Shown here: piece by piece, positions 1-11,971 of the stretch | Numbering within the stretch: position 1 is the first letter of the stretch | How the letters are laid out: every line of letters begins with the position of its first letter | NCBI RefSeq assembly: GCF_001540865.1 | Contig: NC_033626.1 | Span: forward strand, 12,058,065-12,122,064 | Origin: Ananas comosus | Taxonomy: Eukaryota > Streptophyta > Magnoliopsida > Poales > Bromeliaceae | Direction: 5' to 3' | DNA: 64,000 nucleotides | Program-made: the position numbers and the translations under genes | The notes under the pieces: generated by a model | The model's input: the letters and a program-made list of their open reading frames with translations, nothing else | Told to the model about the DNA's origin: nothing | Database searches by the model: none

Positions 1-391
1 AAAAATCAAAAGAATTTGTTATATAGTTTGCAACAGCTAATCAGATACAAAATTATCACATTTTCGCTTTTTCCACAAGAAAATGAAAATATTTAGAGCA
101 AGCTATTTATGTAATGTTAGGAAATTAAGCATTAAAGCACGCACAAACTGATTATAATTGAGAATTAAGTGAAGTTGGATAATCAAAATCATGCCTTTCC
201 CCCTTTACCATAGTAAGGATCTAGTAATTAAATAATAAAGCAGACTAAATTGACAATATGGCATCACTATAACACATCGAAAGTAGGAAACGAAAAAAGA
301 AAAAAAGCTAAGCAGAGGAAAGCTTAAGAGTGATGATAAGTACTTGTTAAATGCTGAATACATAATAGATAGTATGAGAACAAGATAATAC

Positions 392-3300
392 CTTTCTTTA
401 GCCAGTTTAAAAAAGTTCGAAACGTGATCCCACAATGTCTTTTCAAATGTTTCCCAAGTTCGATCCACATCTTCAAAGTATTCTCTAAGATTAAACCAGA
501 GAAATAATCAGTATAATAGTAATAAGTTGTTTCCAAATATCATATCAAAAAGCAGCAGCAGATTAGGTCATGTTCATGAAACAAGCATCAAAGATAGAAT
601 AGGATAGTAAATAGGCATAGCAACATGAACCCTAAAGGCGCTGCCTCAATCTATCAGACATTATACAACTTGAATGATATAGTGGAATTCAGAAATGTAT
701 AAGCTATATTGTTGCCAACTAATGTTCTATCTGATCAGATGCCAAAACACATCAACAGGATCAATGAAACTAAATTTTGAGACAGAACAGAAAAAAAAAA
801 AGAGGCTAAATTACAGAAAACCCCCCTGTAATAACCCGCTTTTTCACTTTCCCCCCCTGACATTTAAAAACCTACACTTTGCCCCCTTATAAAATAAAAA
901 ATGTTCACAGGGGGGTCACGGTGTGTAAAATGACCATTTTGCCCCTCGCCATTGTTGTCTTCTTCCTGAGCTTCCTCAGCCGCCCCTTCGATCCGCCGCT
1001 ATTTCCACCTCAATCGGCCACGATTCCTCTCCAATTTCTTCTCCACCTGCTCCCCTTCTCCTCCTACACCGTCGCCGCCCATCGATTTTGGCGACAGTAG
1101 GGAGGATGCTAAGATGGGTGTTGATGGAGAGGTAGGCAGGGACAACGAGGGCGAAGGCGAGGTGGCGGAGGAGGACGAAAGGGATGTGGGCGAGGGCGAA
1201 GCAGTGGAGGACGGCGAGGCGGCGAGGCGGCGAAGCGGTGAGCCGGAGGGAGCGAAGCATCAGAGAAGAGGCAGAGGGGTATTTTCGGTATAAAAAAATA
1301 TTTTTTAACAGAACCCCTAACGGTAGGGGTGAAGTGCATATTTTTCATTTTACAAGGGGGCAAAGTGTAGGTTTTTAAATGTTAGGGGGGGAAAGTGAAA
1401 AAGCGGGTTATTACAGGGGGGTTTTCTGTAATTTAGCCAAAAAAAAAACAGCCAAAATCAAGAGCTTAAGCTTGTGTTTGGCTTTTCATCATATTAAGTC
1501 CAATGGGTGGTAAGACAGACATGATGCGAGATGGTTTGCTATGAGGAAGCATACTATGTAAAGGCATAGAAATAAAGTTGCATTAGCAAAAGATACTATA
1601 TTGATGATAAGAAGTAGATAGATAGATGTATTTACATAGAAACAGGCACAGTTGAAGATGATGTTTCTATTCAATGCTAGTCGTGAACATACTCACAAGG
1701 ATGAAAGCATGCATAAAAAGCATATGAGCTTGCAGAAAAAGCTTGCAAAACTAAGCATGAAAGATGTGTTGCTACTAACTAGTAAATACCATAGTAATTT
1801 AGGGAATGATAAGATTTGAGAAAAATCTAATCTGTTTTTCTCTACGTAAGTTTCATAGTCTATAGTAACATATTAAAAAGCTGTTTCTTTTCTAACTTCC
1901 ATTCCTGGAAAAACTAAAAAGTATGGCTCAGAGCAAATGATACATTGCCAGCAAATTCTATAACTCAGACTAAGAAAGCAATACAACAAATATTGAGAAA
2001 AGAGTATGCCATCGACCTTAATCGGCCAACCTCTTCCTTGTGAGATGCAGCAGCTGCTAATGCAAAACGCCTCTTACCATCCAAAGCTGCTAATTTCTAT
2101 AACCAGCATGAGCAAAACAAAGAAATGACGAACCATTAAATAAAACTGTATAAATAATTTTGATAAGATATCTATGAAGGTCAATAACTTTGAAAGTCAA
2201 AAATAAAATAATGACCTCATAAGTGTGAATCAGTTCCTTGTCATCACTTAAAGAATCACGTGCGGCAGCTGCTTCAACAGAAATAGACATCATTCCTCCC
2301 ACGTCCTACCATTACGACTGATTGACATGTTAAGAAATGGCACCCAAGATAGACAACAGAGACAAAAATAATAGAGGAATCACCAATTGAAATGCAAATT
2401 AGCAACACTAGTCAGCATTAACAAATACTCTTTGGTTTGACCTTTGTAGTAATGGACCATATAATCGAGCGACATCATCGCAGCAAAACAAGAAGAAACA
2501 CGAGAGAAGTGAGATAACAACAGGACCATCCAACCTTTAAAGTTTTGTTCAAGTTGTTTCTTGCATTGCTAAGAAGTTTTATCTTGTCATGATTTTCAAT
2601 CAGTGTTTGACATTCTTGGCACAGCCTGCAGTATCATAAGATCAATAATATCAGAATGGGCACAAAATGATTGAATCCTATCATAATAAGAAAAATTAGT
2701 TGTCTAATAATAAAAGTAACCCTGAACATTTATTTCACCAAAAAATTGAAACCATTCGGGACAATAAACTTAAAGCATACTTTTCAATAGCTACAAAGTT
2801 TTCGCGCAGTGTGTTTATTGTTTTCTGTGATAAAGCAAGCGCATCTATGCCAGCATGAGCCTGTTCTACCTGTAGGATTTACAAACATCATGATAATTAG
2901 ATGAAAAGGCTTGAAACGAAAAGTGCTAACAAGAACCATAATATAACAGAAGCAGAAAAGTTTCAAATACTGTGGAACATTCAAGACATGTTGTCTTCAT
3001 AAGATGTTAATAGGATTGGAATATATCAATAACTGAGTACTGAAGAGTAAAACAATAATTTTAAGACAAGGCTAATATACCTGTTCAGCAACCATCGTGC
3101 TGAGTTGCGCATCATTTGTCTGAAAGACAACAAAAGTACATAGTTTAGTGCATCACAGAAAACAAGACCCTTAGATTCCATAGCATAATGTTGATTAGAA
3201 CTTAAGTTAGAAAACTGTTACATCTCTTCATCATACAATAAACAATATACGGACATCAAGATTTATCAGCGTCCAATAAGAGCAAAAGAAAGTAAGAAAG

Positions 3301-4454
3301 AACTGCAAAGACAAAAATTCTAAGGAATATCCTAGAATAGCTTATAGGAGTTCTTGATGGTGAAGAAACCGAGTACCTACTATACATGAACTGAACTCAA
3401 ACCCTAATTCCTGATATCAAATCTTGCCATCTATCTTCCAATATGATCTCGAGCAAACAGTTATACAAGTTCAAGATCCCAACTGTTCATTGGATCAACG
3501 CTAATATAAGTACATTGATCTCTCAAATTTTCAATTCATCTGCCCATTTTTTCCAACATAATGTTGATTAGGATTTTCATTAGAAAACTGCAACATTTCT
3601 TGATCATACAATCAACAGAATACAGGCATTGAAAACGATAGGTGTCTAACAAGAGAAAAGAAAAGAAAAAGAACTGCAAAACATATTAAATCTCCCGAGG
3701 ACTCACTCTAAAGTTAGAAGTATTTGTAGCCTATAACTAATTCTCGACGATAAAGAAATTGGGTAGAACCTAGCTATACGTGAATTGAATTAACCAAAAC
3801 CTTAATTGATAATGAATTACGCCATCAATCTTCCAAAGTTGACCTCAAGAAAATAGTGATTACGGGCGTCGATCCTGAAAATATGGCTCTCAAATTGGCC
3901 TGGCCATCTCTTTCAACATATTGTCGATTAGGAATTGCATTACAAAACTGCTAGGTCTCTTCACCATACAACCAAAACCAGTAGGACAAAACCAGTAGGA
4001 CACTGATGACAACAAGCATCTAAAAAGGTCAAAATAAAGAAAGGGACTATCTCATTGGACCTCATTCTAAAGTTTAAGTATTGCAGCTTACAGGAATTCT
4101 TAGATGATAAAGAAATCGAGCAGGACCAACCTAATTAACCGAAACCCTAATTCCTGATATCAAATAGCCTATCAAGAAAATTCTTGCACGTTTCCAGTGA
4201 TCAAGATCTCAATTGCGTCATTAGATCGACAATATCTAAGATCACGTCGATCTCCACGATCTAGCGCTTGATTAATACGAAAAAGAAACGGGAATTGGAG
4301 ATAGATCTTGGGGATTTGAGGCGCGCACCTGTTGACGAGAGAGGTAGTCGGATTTGATGGTGGAGATGGAGGCGAGGAGCTCCGGGAGGGGGAGGAGCTT
4401 CGCCACCTCGCGCACGGCGGCATCCTTGGCTTCGATGCCCAGATCCTCCATCAT
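392..4454 (-). CDS. SEC6: Exocyst complex subunit SEC6, 5' part (first seven coding exons)
   Basis: SEC6 is a core subunit of the exocyst, which tethers secretory vesicles at the plasma membrane before fusion. Coding exons (complement): 4329-4454, 3081-3119, 2781-2869, 2535-2625, 2216-2305, 2017-2096, 392-484. All have GT/AG borders and join in frame to about 202 residues; plant SEC6 is about 750, so the rest lies left of the window and bases 1-391 are intron. The N-terminus (MMEDLGIEAKDAAVREVAKL) and the stretches TLKDV-GMMSISVEAAAARD and EDVDRTWETFEKTLWDHVSN match plant SEC6 as I know it. The start is the first of two adjacent ATGs, after an in-frame leader that reads through a CT repeat. 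Intron 6 (485-2016) carries a transposon and intron 1 carries a degenerate tandem repeat. Identity is firm; expression is untested. Confidence 0.93.
804..1438. mobile_element. MULE-like TIR element with GC-rich core, in SEC6 intron 6
   Basis: Inverted repeats of roughly 100 bp bound this element. The left end starts GGCTAAATTACAGAAAACCC, and the right end is its reverse complement, with good agreement as far as the block reading ACACTTTGCCCCCTTATAAAAT. The core (about 930-1290) is much richer in G and C than the flanks and has a gene-like look, as in Pack-MULEs, but I recognise no protein in it. The flanks are runs of A, so a 9-bp target duplication cannot be resolved. Superfamily assignment is inference from the long TIR. 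Confidence 0.75.
3181..4160. repeat. Three degenerate tandem copies (~365 bp) in SEC6 intron 1
   Basis: The phrase CATAATGTTGATTAG recurs in similar form near 3184, 3557 and 3917. Each time it is followed in the same order by matching blocks: a run like AGAAAACTG..CATACAA, an AAAAG-rich stretch, a GATAAAGAAAT block, and AACCCTAATTCCTGATAT..AA or a close variant. Spacing is about 373 and 360 bp. The third copy is shorter and ends close to exon 1. Divergence is visible by eye, so the duplication is not recent. Confidence 0.7.
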
Positions 4455-4516
4455 CGCGTCGGTGGAGCTCTGGGGGATCGGGGGGCTTCGTGCGACGCGC
4501 GCGGGAGACGACGAAG

Positions 4517-4519
<3 letters not shown>

Positions 4520-4549
<30 letters not shown>
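4520..4549. repeat. (GA)n microsatellite in the SEC6 5' leader
   Basis: Fifteen GA units lie about 65 bp upstream of the SEC6 ATG, reading as a CT tract on the transcribed strand. Pyrimidine-rich leaders of this kind are common near plant transcription starts. Length is probably polymorphic. Confidence 0.85.
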
Positions 4550-4554
<5 letters not shown>

Positions 4555-4586
4555 GAGAAGACGAAGAAGAGAGAGAACAAGGGTAG

Positions 4587-4640
4587 AAGAACAAAATGCT
4601 CGAAGACGAAATGGGATATATATATTTCGCTTTTGTTTGT

Positions 4641-4674
<34 letters not shown>

Positions 4675-5263
4675 GCTCTCTTTCGTTTTATAGTTTATTA
4701 TTACCGTTATACCTTCGTCGTCGACGTATTAGATCCTCGCCTCTCATACGTAGAAACAGAGTATAGTAGTGTATGTATGTATTTTTTTGTTTTTCTCTTT
4801 ATTTCATCTTGTGAAATTATTTTGGCCATTTGACAATGACTCGTTTAAGTAGCTTCCAAAAAAACAAAAATAACTACTATTTTTCTCCTAATTGACATTG
4901 ACTTCCTCTTGTGTGATCATTATACCAACGAGTACCCAAATCTCAAACCCAAAAATGTCATGCATATCCAAAAGTGGGAGAAAACCGTACATATCTATTT
5001 TTTCATACATATGTACTAGCATATTTCTATTTATTTAAGATTACAAATCCAAAAAAATTGTTTAAATCCTCCCGTGGGTTGAGTGTCAGAATTATACTTT
5101 ATTTTGGGTACATAAGTAGCATTTCCGTACTCAAACTATTTAAGTTTATCATTTTTAAATTTTGTAAAAACCCTAAACTTATTGAATGAAAATAAAATAA
5201 ATGTGATCTAATTGCAATTTCGCCATGAAACCAGTGACAAGTTTAATTTAACCCCTTTCGGAC
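4587..5263. other. Intergenic, no gene seen
   Basis: This is the shared upstream side of SEC6 and downstream side of the M41-like gene. It holds a run of about 32 T at 4642-4673 and AT-rich sequence. No convincing open frame or promoter box stands out. Confidence 0.6.
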
Positions 5264-5588
5264 CTTGTTTGGATGTCGAAATAAAATATTTCATAATAAT
5301 CTATTCCGTATAAAAGAAAAAAATTATGTGTGTGATTGAAAATTAGTCGTTTCATCGTTTGATTTTTTTTTTTTGCTTAATGAAAAGTGCTAACATTTAT
5401 GATTTGATATGATAGCATTTTTTTTTTTCTTGAAGGTGATTTATCTTGTAGCCAAAAATAACTTAAAAAGCCAAATATAATACTCATTTTAAATATTCGA
5501 TAATAATTTTTATCTACTAAATACTACATACTTTTTAAATAAATCAAAAAATATGCCGAGTAAGATATTCATACATCCAAACAGTACC
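5264..5588. mobile_element. Possible small MITE
   Basis: The left side CTTGTTTGGATGTCGAA is echoed in reverse by ATACATCCAAACAGTAC at the right, giving a short imperfect inverted repeat of the 'TTTGG' type typical of plant MITEs. The core is AT-rich and non-coding. No target duplication is clear, so the family is not assigned. Confidence 0.45.
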
Positions 5589-6007
5589 TAGAAACCTGTA
5601 AATGTTAAATGTACATGCACTACCTCTCGGGTGTAAATTATAAACCCCATCAATCCTAACGGTGAGATTTCTTTAAAGCCTCCCAACCCTTTGTATCCCC
5701 AACCTGATACAGCACTGCTGCTGGCTTGCTTTTACAGTTAGTGTGGAAAGCAACGACGGCCAAAAATTGTGCGCGATACCTGCATAGTTAAAACAATTTT
5801 CTAGCAGAACAGCAATAATAACAAAAAGACAAGGAACATGCATTTCATTTTTTTCTCAGAAACAATAATACGTAAGATATCGACAAGCGTTTCCGAGTTC
5901 CCTCACCAAAAACAGTTAAGACGACAGTCGGTCTTTGAGAGTGTAAACAATACACGACAGAGGTGCCACAGCGGCGTTTGTATTTGTTAAGATGAAAGAA
6001 GCAAACT

Positions 6008-9000
6008 CTAAGCAGCATTCTCAATTGCCTGGATACACTCCAAAACACTAGCCTTCTTCGACATTGCCGACATGAGGGCTTCGTGGGTGGCTGCATTGTT
6101 CTTCAAAAGTGAACAGGCAAACAATACCTGCATTCGATTTCTTTAAGAAATTAAATCTAAGCACAATTGATAAGCTATGAAACCACAGAGGATGAGAAAC
6201 TTACTGCCCATCTGGTAAGGCTCTGCTGCTGCTCTTTGCTTAGCTGCGGCTTGCTCCTGTTTATAAATCTCTGCATGGATAGAAAAGAAAGAGATCACAT
6301 CAAAGTCAAGGCCCCAGAACTTTTCTGATCAAAGAGCTGTGTTGAACTATTTGCATGTATGAAAATTTAAATTATTGGATGAGTTAGGTAAATCGATGAA
6401 GTACCTGAAGGGTGAAAAGATCTGCTGATTGGCCAACGACTTTATCATATTTCAGACCTTCTGCAGCCAATCCAGCCATTGACACAACAGCCAATCTGGA
6501 GAGAGTCTCACAATTAATTGTAAACAGTCCAACTAGTGCAGTTCATTTGCTGCCTTTTACACAGGCCCAATTACTAAATATGACTTGCAACAGATTCTAG
6601 TCTAAGAACTTTTGCCTATGTATACTTTGAAAAAAAAGAAAAAAGAAAAAAGCCAAGCTCACTGGTAACACTCCAGCAGCAGATCTCCTATGAATAAAAA
6701 GAATTAATAAAAGCGAGTGAATCAATGTTTTAATATTGGCGGTGCAGAAATACCTGTCCAGCTCCTTATCATCAAGCTGACCACTGTATATTAGCTCTTG
6801 CAACCTCTCATCAACCAAATTGACATGTTCTTTTCCAATATCCAGAGAATATCCCAAGATAGGAAGGCCAATCAAGTAGGCCACTGACATTAAAATATTT
6901 TCTAAGTGTGCTGACAGTCGCATCTGGTAAAATTCTACACAAAAGAAAAGAAAATATACCCAAAAAATGAGCAGCTTCATGTCTTGCAATTCTCTCTTGG
7001 TAATCAGGGAAGAACGAAGAAAATCCACCAATTGCGGCCTGAAGTAGACTGCAAATGCACATAATTCATAAAACAGAATACAACATGATATATGTTTGTC
7101 CTAATCTTACTTTGGAAAGCATAAAGAGCTTCTGCCAATTACCCAAGCCTAGATGACTTTTTTTACATATTTTATACAAGGAGGATTCCAAAGTATCCCT
7201 TCTTTTGCAAACCTAACAGCAGTAACACTATGATATCCCCCTCCCCACCAACAACATAATAATCCAAAACGAGACAAGGGTTGTCTATGATTAGATACTG
7301 CTCGTTCCTTGGATATAGCCTATAGATCTATCATATGGAACTTCTTTGACATGTATAAATGCCTCATGATGAGGGTAAATTTTCTCTTTCTTTTTTTCCC
7401 TTGTTTTTTAATTACCTACGTCATGTACACAAATTTTAAGAGTGTGTACAGTTCAGGTTATAACAATGTCTGAATCTAAATATCACGTCGTTATATTAGT
7501 AAAGGCATATAACTTCTCTTTTTTTTTCTCCTATTATTTTATATGTTGAGTTGAGCCCACTTTAACAACATAACTGAACTAAGCAACTAGTAAACTTTCC
7601 ATGTCATTTGGATCTTTCCTCTGCAGGTTTAAAATATGCTCAGGTTGAGTCTGCTAATTTACTTGTCTTTTTTTCTTCTCTCTGAAAACACCTTTTGTTA
7701 TCCAAGTGCCTAGGTGTTTCTGTGTTTCTTTCATTTATATCCAGAAGAGTACAGATCATATATATTGTAAGAGGAATGCACCTGTTTGAATGTAGCATAA
7801 TCAAAACAAAATTGCATAGCTGTTATTGAAACACTATTATTCAGATGACAAAGAGATAACTGTTTTGGTATAGGGAATCACCCTGCATCTCCTCACCATT
7901 CAAAAAAGAAAAAAGAAAAGAACAAAGAACAAAAAACAAAAACTGACAAAGAGATGAAAGATACCCAGGAGATATGCTCCCAATAGCCAGCACTATAAGT
8001 GAAATACTTCCAAGTAAGTATGGCACGAAGAAACCCCAGTCCTGCATATTGCACGAGTTGGCCAGTAAATAGTGAGGCCTTGCGAAAGACTAAATCCCTG
8101 AACTTGACAAAGCCAAACACTAAAGTATTCAATTTTACAATGTTACAATGTGTGATGCCATACAAGTATGAAAACCGGCTTGTAGCATGAGTTAACGCGG
8201 AGACACTGTATTATCTTTTATAGTAACTAAAAGCATAATTCCTTGACCAGAGACAAATATTTTTGAATACTAATCCATCAGTAACCCGTAAGAAGAACAC
8301 CATTAGCAATTCAATTTAGTATATATGCTTATACTTGATTATTATGCAAATGACAACCGGTAGGAAACACTCATCTTCTTCCTCAAGACCAATAAGTAGA
8401 TTAATAAAATTTGAAGCTCTTTAACATAGTTGAAGAGAGAGTTAAAAGATGTACCCCAGGAAGTTGGCCAGCAATGACACCCAAGAATCCTGTGGTTCCA
8501 ACTACCGTAAATAAAAATGCTGCCTGCATCACTAGAATAAAACTTAATGAGTAAAAGAGATAAAAGTCATCATAATAAGGGAAAGTAAGAAGCTAAGTAA
8601 CCTGATCAAGGTCTCGATAGACCTTGAAACATAGACAATCTGCCTACATTTTTTAGGGAACATTTTGCCTCAAAAATGAATTTAACTAAGTAAATAAAGA
8701 AGTTACAGTTCTTCTCCTTTAACAGGACACTATATACATCTTTAGTCCGGAGGACTACGTTTAAGTTACATGAGCCAATATTTGAACAATATGATGGCTC
8801 TCCAGCAGGACCAACTCTTCTCATGGCTAGCTACACCTTATCCTGACATCACTTTTGTGAGAATTCAAAACCAATTTTAAGAGAATTATATGACAGACTC
8901 ATAACAACTGGTCAGTTTTTGTGAGTATGCATTTCCATTTAAGAATTTTGTTTGATCAAACCCATGCTGTTATAACATTTAAGCAAAATATATATACATA

Positions 9001-10659
9001 ACTATGTATAGTCATGGAAACTGCCAGCAATATAAGAAAATTTTCAGACATAGGATATTCTGGTAGATTTGTTGAAGTAGAAATTTTCTTCTCCAAGAGT
9101 TTCCCATGCGAACTAATTAAGATTTGAACTTGCAGATGTAGATATACTACACTTTCCACAAAAAGAGGAGAAGTTCCAATTCCAAACCCTATAAATTACC
9201 GTCATCTCAAAAAAAAGAAGCAACACCCTTTTGGAGAGCAGTAACTAGTCTGAGCGTAATACAAAATGTAGTAGGCTAATATCGTATCTTCCAACTGTTT
9301 CTGCTGCTCTTTCTGTCTCACTGAAAATGCAATGTTGCTGGATACTTATGGAGTTCTGCCATTAAGATGGCTCTGCTATTTGTACTATACTTATGATGCT
9401 GTTGCCCATTAAAACAGAAGAACATGCTTTCAAAATAATGCAAGATAAGAAACAGGAGCATACAACAGTAAACAAACTGCGTGAGAGGGCTTACATCATT
9501 CCTCACACTTGGAATTGCAAGGTTCTCTGCATTTTTTATTCCAAGGGTAGTCAACTCCCGCAAAGATGTCTGTATTCATTTCCAGAAAAGCATTAGTACT
9601 AACAATTGTATCTACCCGAGCAGATTAAATAAACAACAAGTTTGTATTAGTGATTGGTATACATGATATTTGCCCCACACTTCTCCAGAATGGTGGACTA
9701 ACCATACGGCGTGATACATATGGCTGGGAACTCCATTTCTTGGCCCAACCAAGTTTGCTTAGTTGATTAAGGGTCTCTTTTACAGCATCGCTGTCCTTCT
9801 GAATCAGAAAAATCATAGTCAAAGTCATGTCCATTGCATTATGCCACAGCATTTGCTTAATCATCTATAGATTGAAATATATTCATAAAAAGCATGCATT
9901 TAAACAAACACAAGGATAGAACTATCTCTGCACTCTCAAGAAACTCTGACCAAATTAACAAAGAAAGCATTAGTATAAGACCAAAGATGGACCAAGCAGG
10001 ATGCAGTCATTCTTGTAGGGGGTATGCTAATAAGGGCGTTCTGTCAAAATCTATAAATATTCATGGCTAATTATGGTGATGCTAATAGTTAACAATAATA
10101 CAGACCCAGAGTATCTCGTCAATGTTAACAAGCATTGGGATGACACATAACGACAACACTCGTTCATCTATAAAAGAAAAAAACAAAAACTTCTACAGGA
10201 AGTGAGCTAGCTCGGCTACATACATTCCTTATCAAAACATTGAGTGGCCAAAATTGTTATTTGACATGAAACCAACAAATCCAGTACTTATAGTATGTTT
10301 GATCCGTGCCTACAATTGAGAAAAAAAAAACTTTGTCGATTGATCTTTACAGGAGCATGAGATATCGAAGGCCTGAGTCTAAAAACTACTCAACAATTAG
10401 ATGATATTTGGAACAATAAATGAAAATGATCAAATCCAAAGTTGATCACGGACGAGAATTTTAGGGAAATCAAAGAGACCTTCTCAATCGCTGCTTCGAG
10501 AGCCTTAAGGTCGACTCCCGGAGCAGCAGAAGCAGCTCCGATCCGCCATTTTCTCTGCGTATCCGACGCTCCAATGTGGGAGGTGAGAGGTAGAGATCTA
10601 GGGTTAGGGTTTGGACGAGGATTAGGGACGAGAGGTGAGAGGACGATCGCGATCGCCAT
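6008..10659 (-). CDS. M41 (FtsH)-like membrane protein, plastid-type, no AAA domain
   Basis: Ten exons (complement): 10480-10659, 9703-9798, 9495-9569, 8455-8523, 7965-8041, 6960-7048, 6754-6883, 6405-6495, 6205-6270, 6008-6127. They join in frame to 330 residues. The first ~50 residues are rich in Pro, Arg, Ser and Ala and suggest a plastid transit peptide (inference). Two hydrophobic segments lie near 119-137 and 146-163. HEAAH at 189-193 is an intact HExxH zinc-binding motif, and a later MAGLAAEG stretch resembles the GRAAE region of FtsH peptidases. There is no Walker motif, so the AAA half of FtsH is absent. It resembles the plant protein At5g27290, known from memory only. Proteolytic activity is unproven. 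I chose the ATG opening MAIAIVLSP; an in-frame ATG 60 bases upstream would add 20 residues. Confidence 0.88.
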
Positions 10660-10739
10660 TTCTCTTCGTTGCTCTCCCACCGTCGGAAGCGAAAAGAGGG
10701 GATAACGTTTCGGCGCCAAGGGAAATACATTTTATAGTA

Positions 10740-11122
10740 ACGAGTTCGGATCTGAACCCGCTACACGAGTCAACCCGAAATCGTCGCTCGTTTATCATCT
10801 TGGCCGTCGGATCCGAGCCATATACGATCCTGACCCTCTAGTTTGGTAGGAAATATAGAACGGAGATGGAATGACATGTGCGTATATTACCCCCTCTTCT
10901 CCTTTTAAACCTTTTTTTATTATTATTTTTCGTGCCTGTGATTCTTGCCCCTAGTTCCTAAGGTTCTAAATTTGAAGTTTTGATACTTCACATTTTTAGT
11001 TAAATTTAGTTTTTTTAAAAAAATAAACAAAACTAGTTAGTTTACTATTTTCTCTCTTAAAAAAAAAATAAAAATATTTAACTCTTTTATAGGACAAAAT
11101 ATTGTTTGATGGTATTATATAC
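10740..11122. other. Upstream region of the M41-like gene
   Basis: Bases just upstream of the leader are moderately GC-rich and then turn AT-rich, with several A and T runs. No TATA box can be singled out and no gene is seen. Confidence 0.5.
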
Positions 11123-11135
11123 AAACGTAGATGTT

Positions 11136-11269
11136 TTTTTTTTTTTTTTAAGAGATAGGTAGCATGCTACCCTTTTTATTTTTTTATTTAGAAATAAATT
11201 TAGCTAGAAATGTAAATCAATTAGGATTCGAACTTGGGACTTCGGGTATCAACCACCAAATTCTTTGCC
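11136..11269 (-). mobile_element. tRNA-derived SINE, 5'-truncated, with 13-bp target duplication
   Basis: Read on the minus strand it runs from GGCAAAG, through a B-box-like GTTCGAATCC, the block AAATTTATTTCTAAATAA, the hairpin GGTAGCATGCTACC and a short tail ending in oligo-A. The 13-bp AAACGTAGATGTT occurs on both sides (11123-11135 and 11270-11282), marking insertion by target-primed reverse transcription. About 22 bases of the family's 5' end are missing. Confidence 0.85.
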
Positions 11270-11282
11270 AAACGTAGATGTT

Positions 11283-11971
11283 AGGAGAAAAACCATAATG
11301 ATATATTTTTAACAACTTCTTTGAACAATAAAATTTGGAAGTACCAAATTAAATATGCTGCAACTAATGTTAGCTCGAAATCTCATTTTATGCTTATTTC
11401 GAATGATCTGCTAAATAATGTTATTGCTGTAAGTGTCGGTGGAACCGTACATAGATAATAGATAAGATTCTCAAACTTTACTGGTCCAGGTCCAGTCACC
11501 GGGTTCGGCAGTTGGGTTCCAATTAATTGAACCCGTCCAAAGTATATATTCAACATTAATTAACACCGGGTTTGAAAAATCCAACATTAGTCTCAATCCC
11601 AACTAATCCAAATGGCTTAACTCTCAAGTCTCAACTCGGTCATGTACTGACCTAAACATATGAAAGAACTACTAAAATATGTCTTTTAAAAAAGAAAAGA
11701 AAAGAAAAGAGAGAAACTAAGATTGTAAAAAATTCTTAATTTATTTATTCAATTTCTGAGGTAAAACGTTTTACAAATTAACAAACAAATAAACCAATTG
11801 TAAATTACAACAACAACATCAGTAGTAAAATTCCTTAACCAACTCTAGGGAGCAGTTCCCCTCCCATTTATTATTCTATTCTATACTTTCATATTCAACT
11901 CGATTATGTTTACAATTGAGTTAAGCAATGTTTGTATTCAACTCTATGTATAGAGTCCTTGTTTGATCTTC
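11283..11971. other. Downstream region of the laccase gene
   Basis: AT-rich sequence that includes the laccase 3' UTR at its right end. No gene or clear repeat is seen. Confidence 0.5.

Noticed and set aside
976..1378. Several open frames in the core of the SEC6-intron transposon
   Set aside because: Arg/Pro-rich translations from a GC-rich element core. No transposase or host domain is visible.
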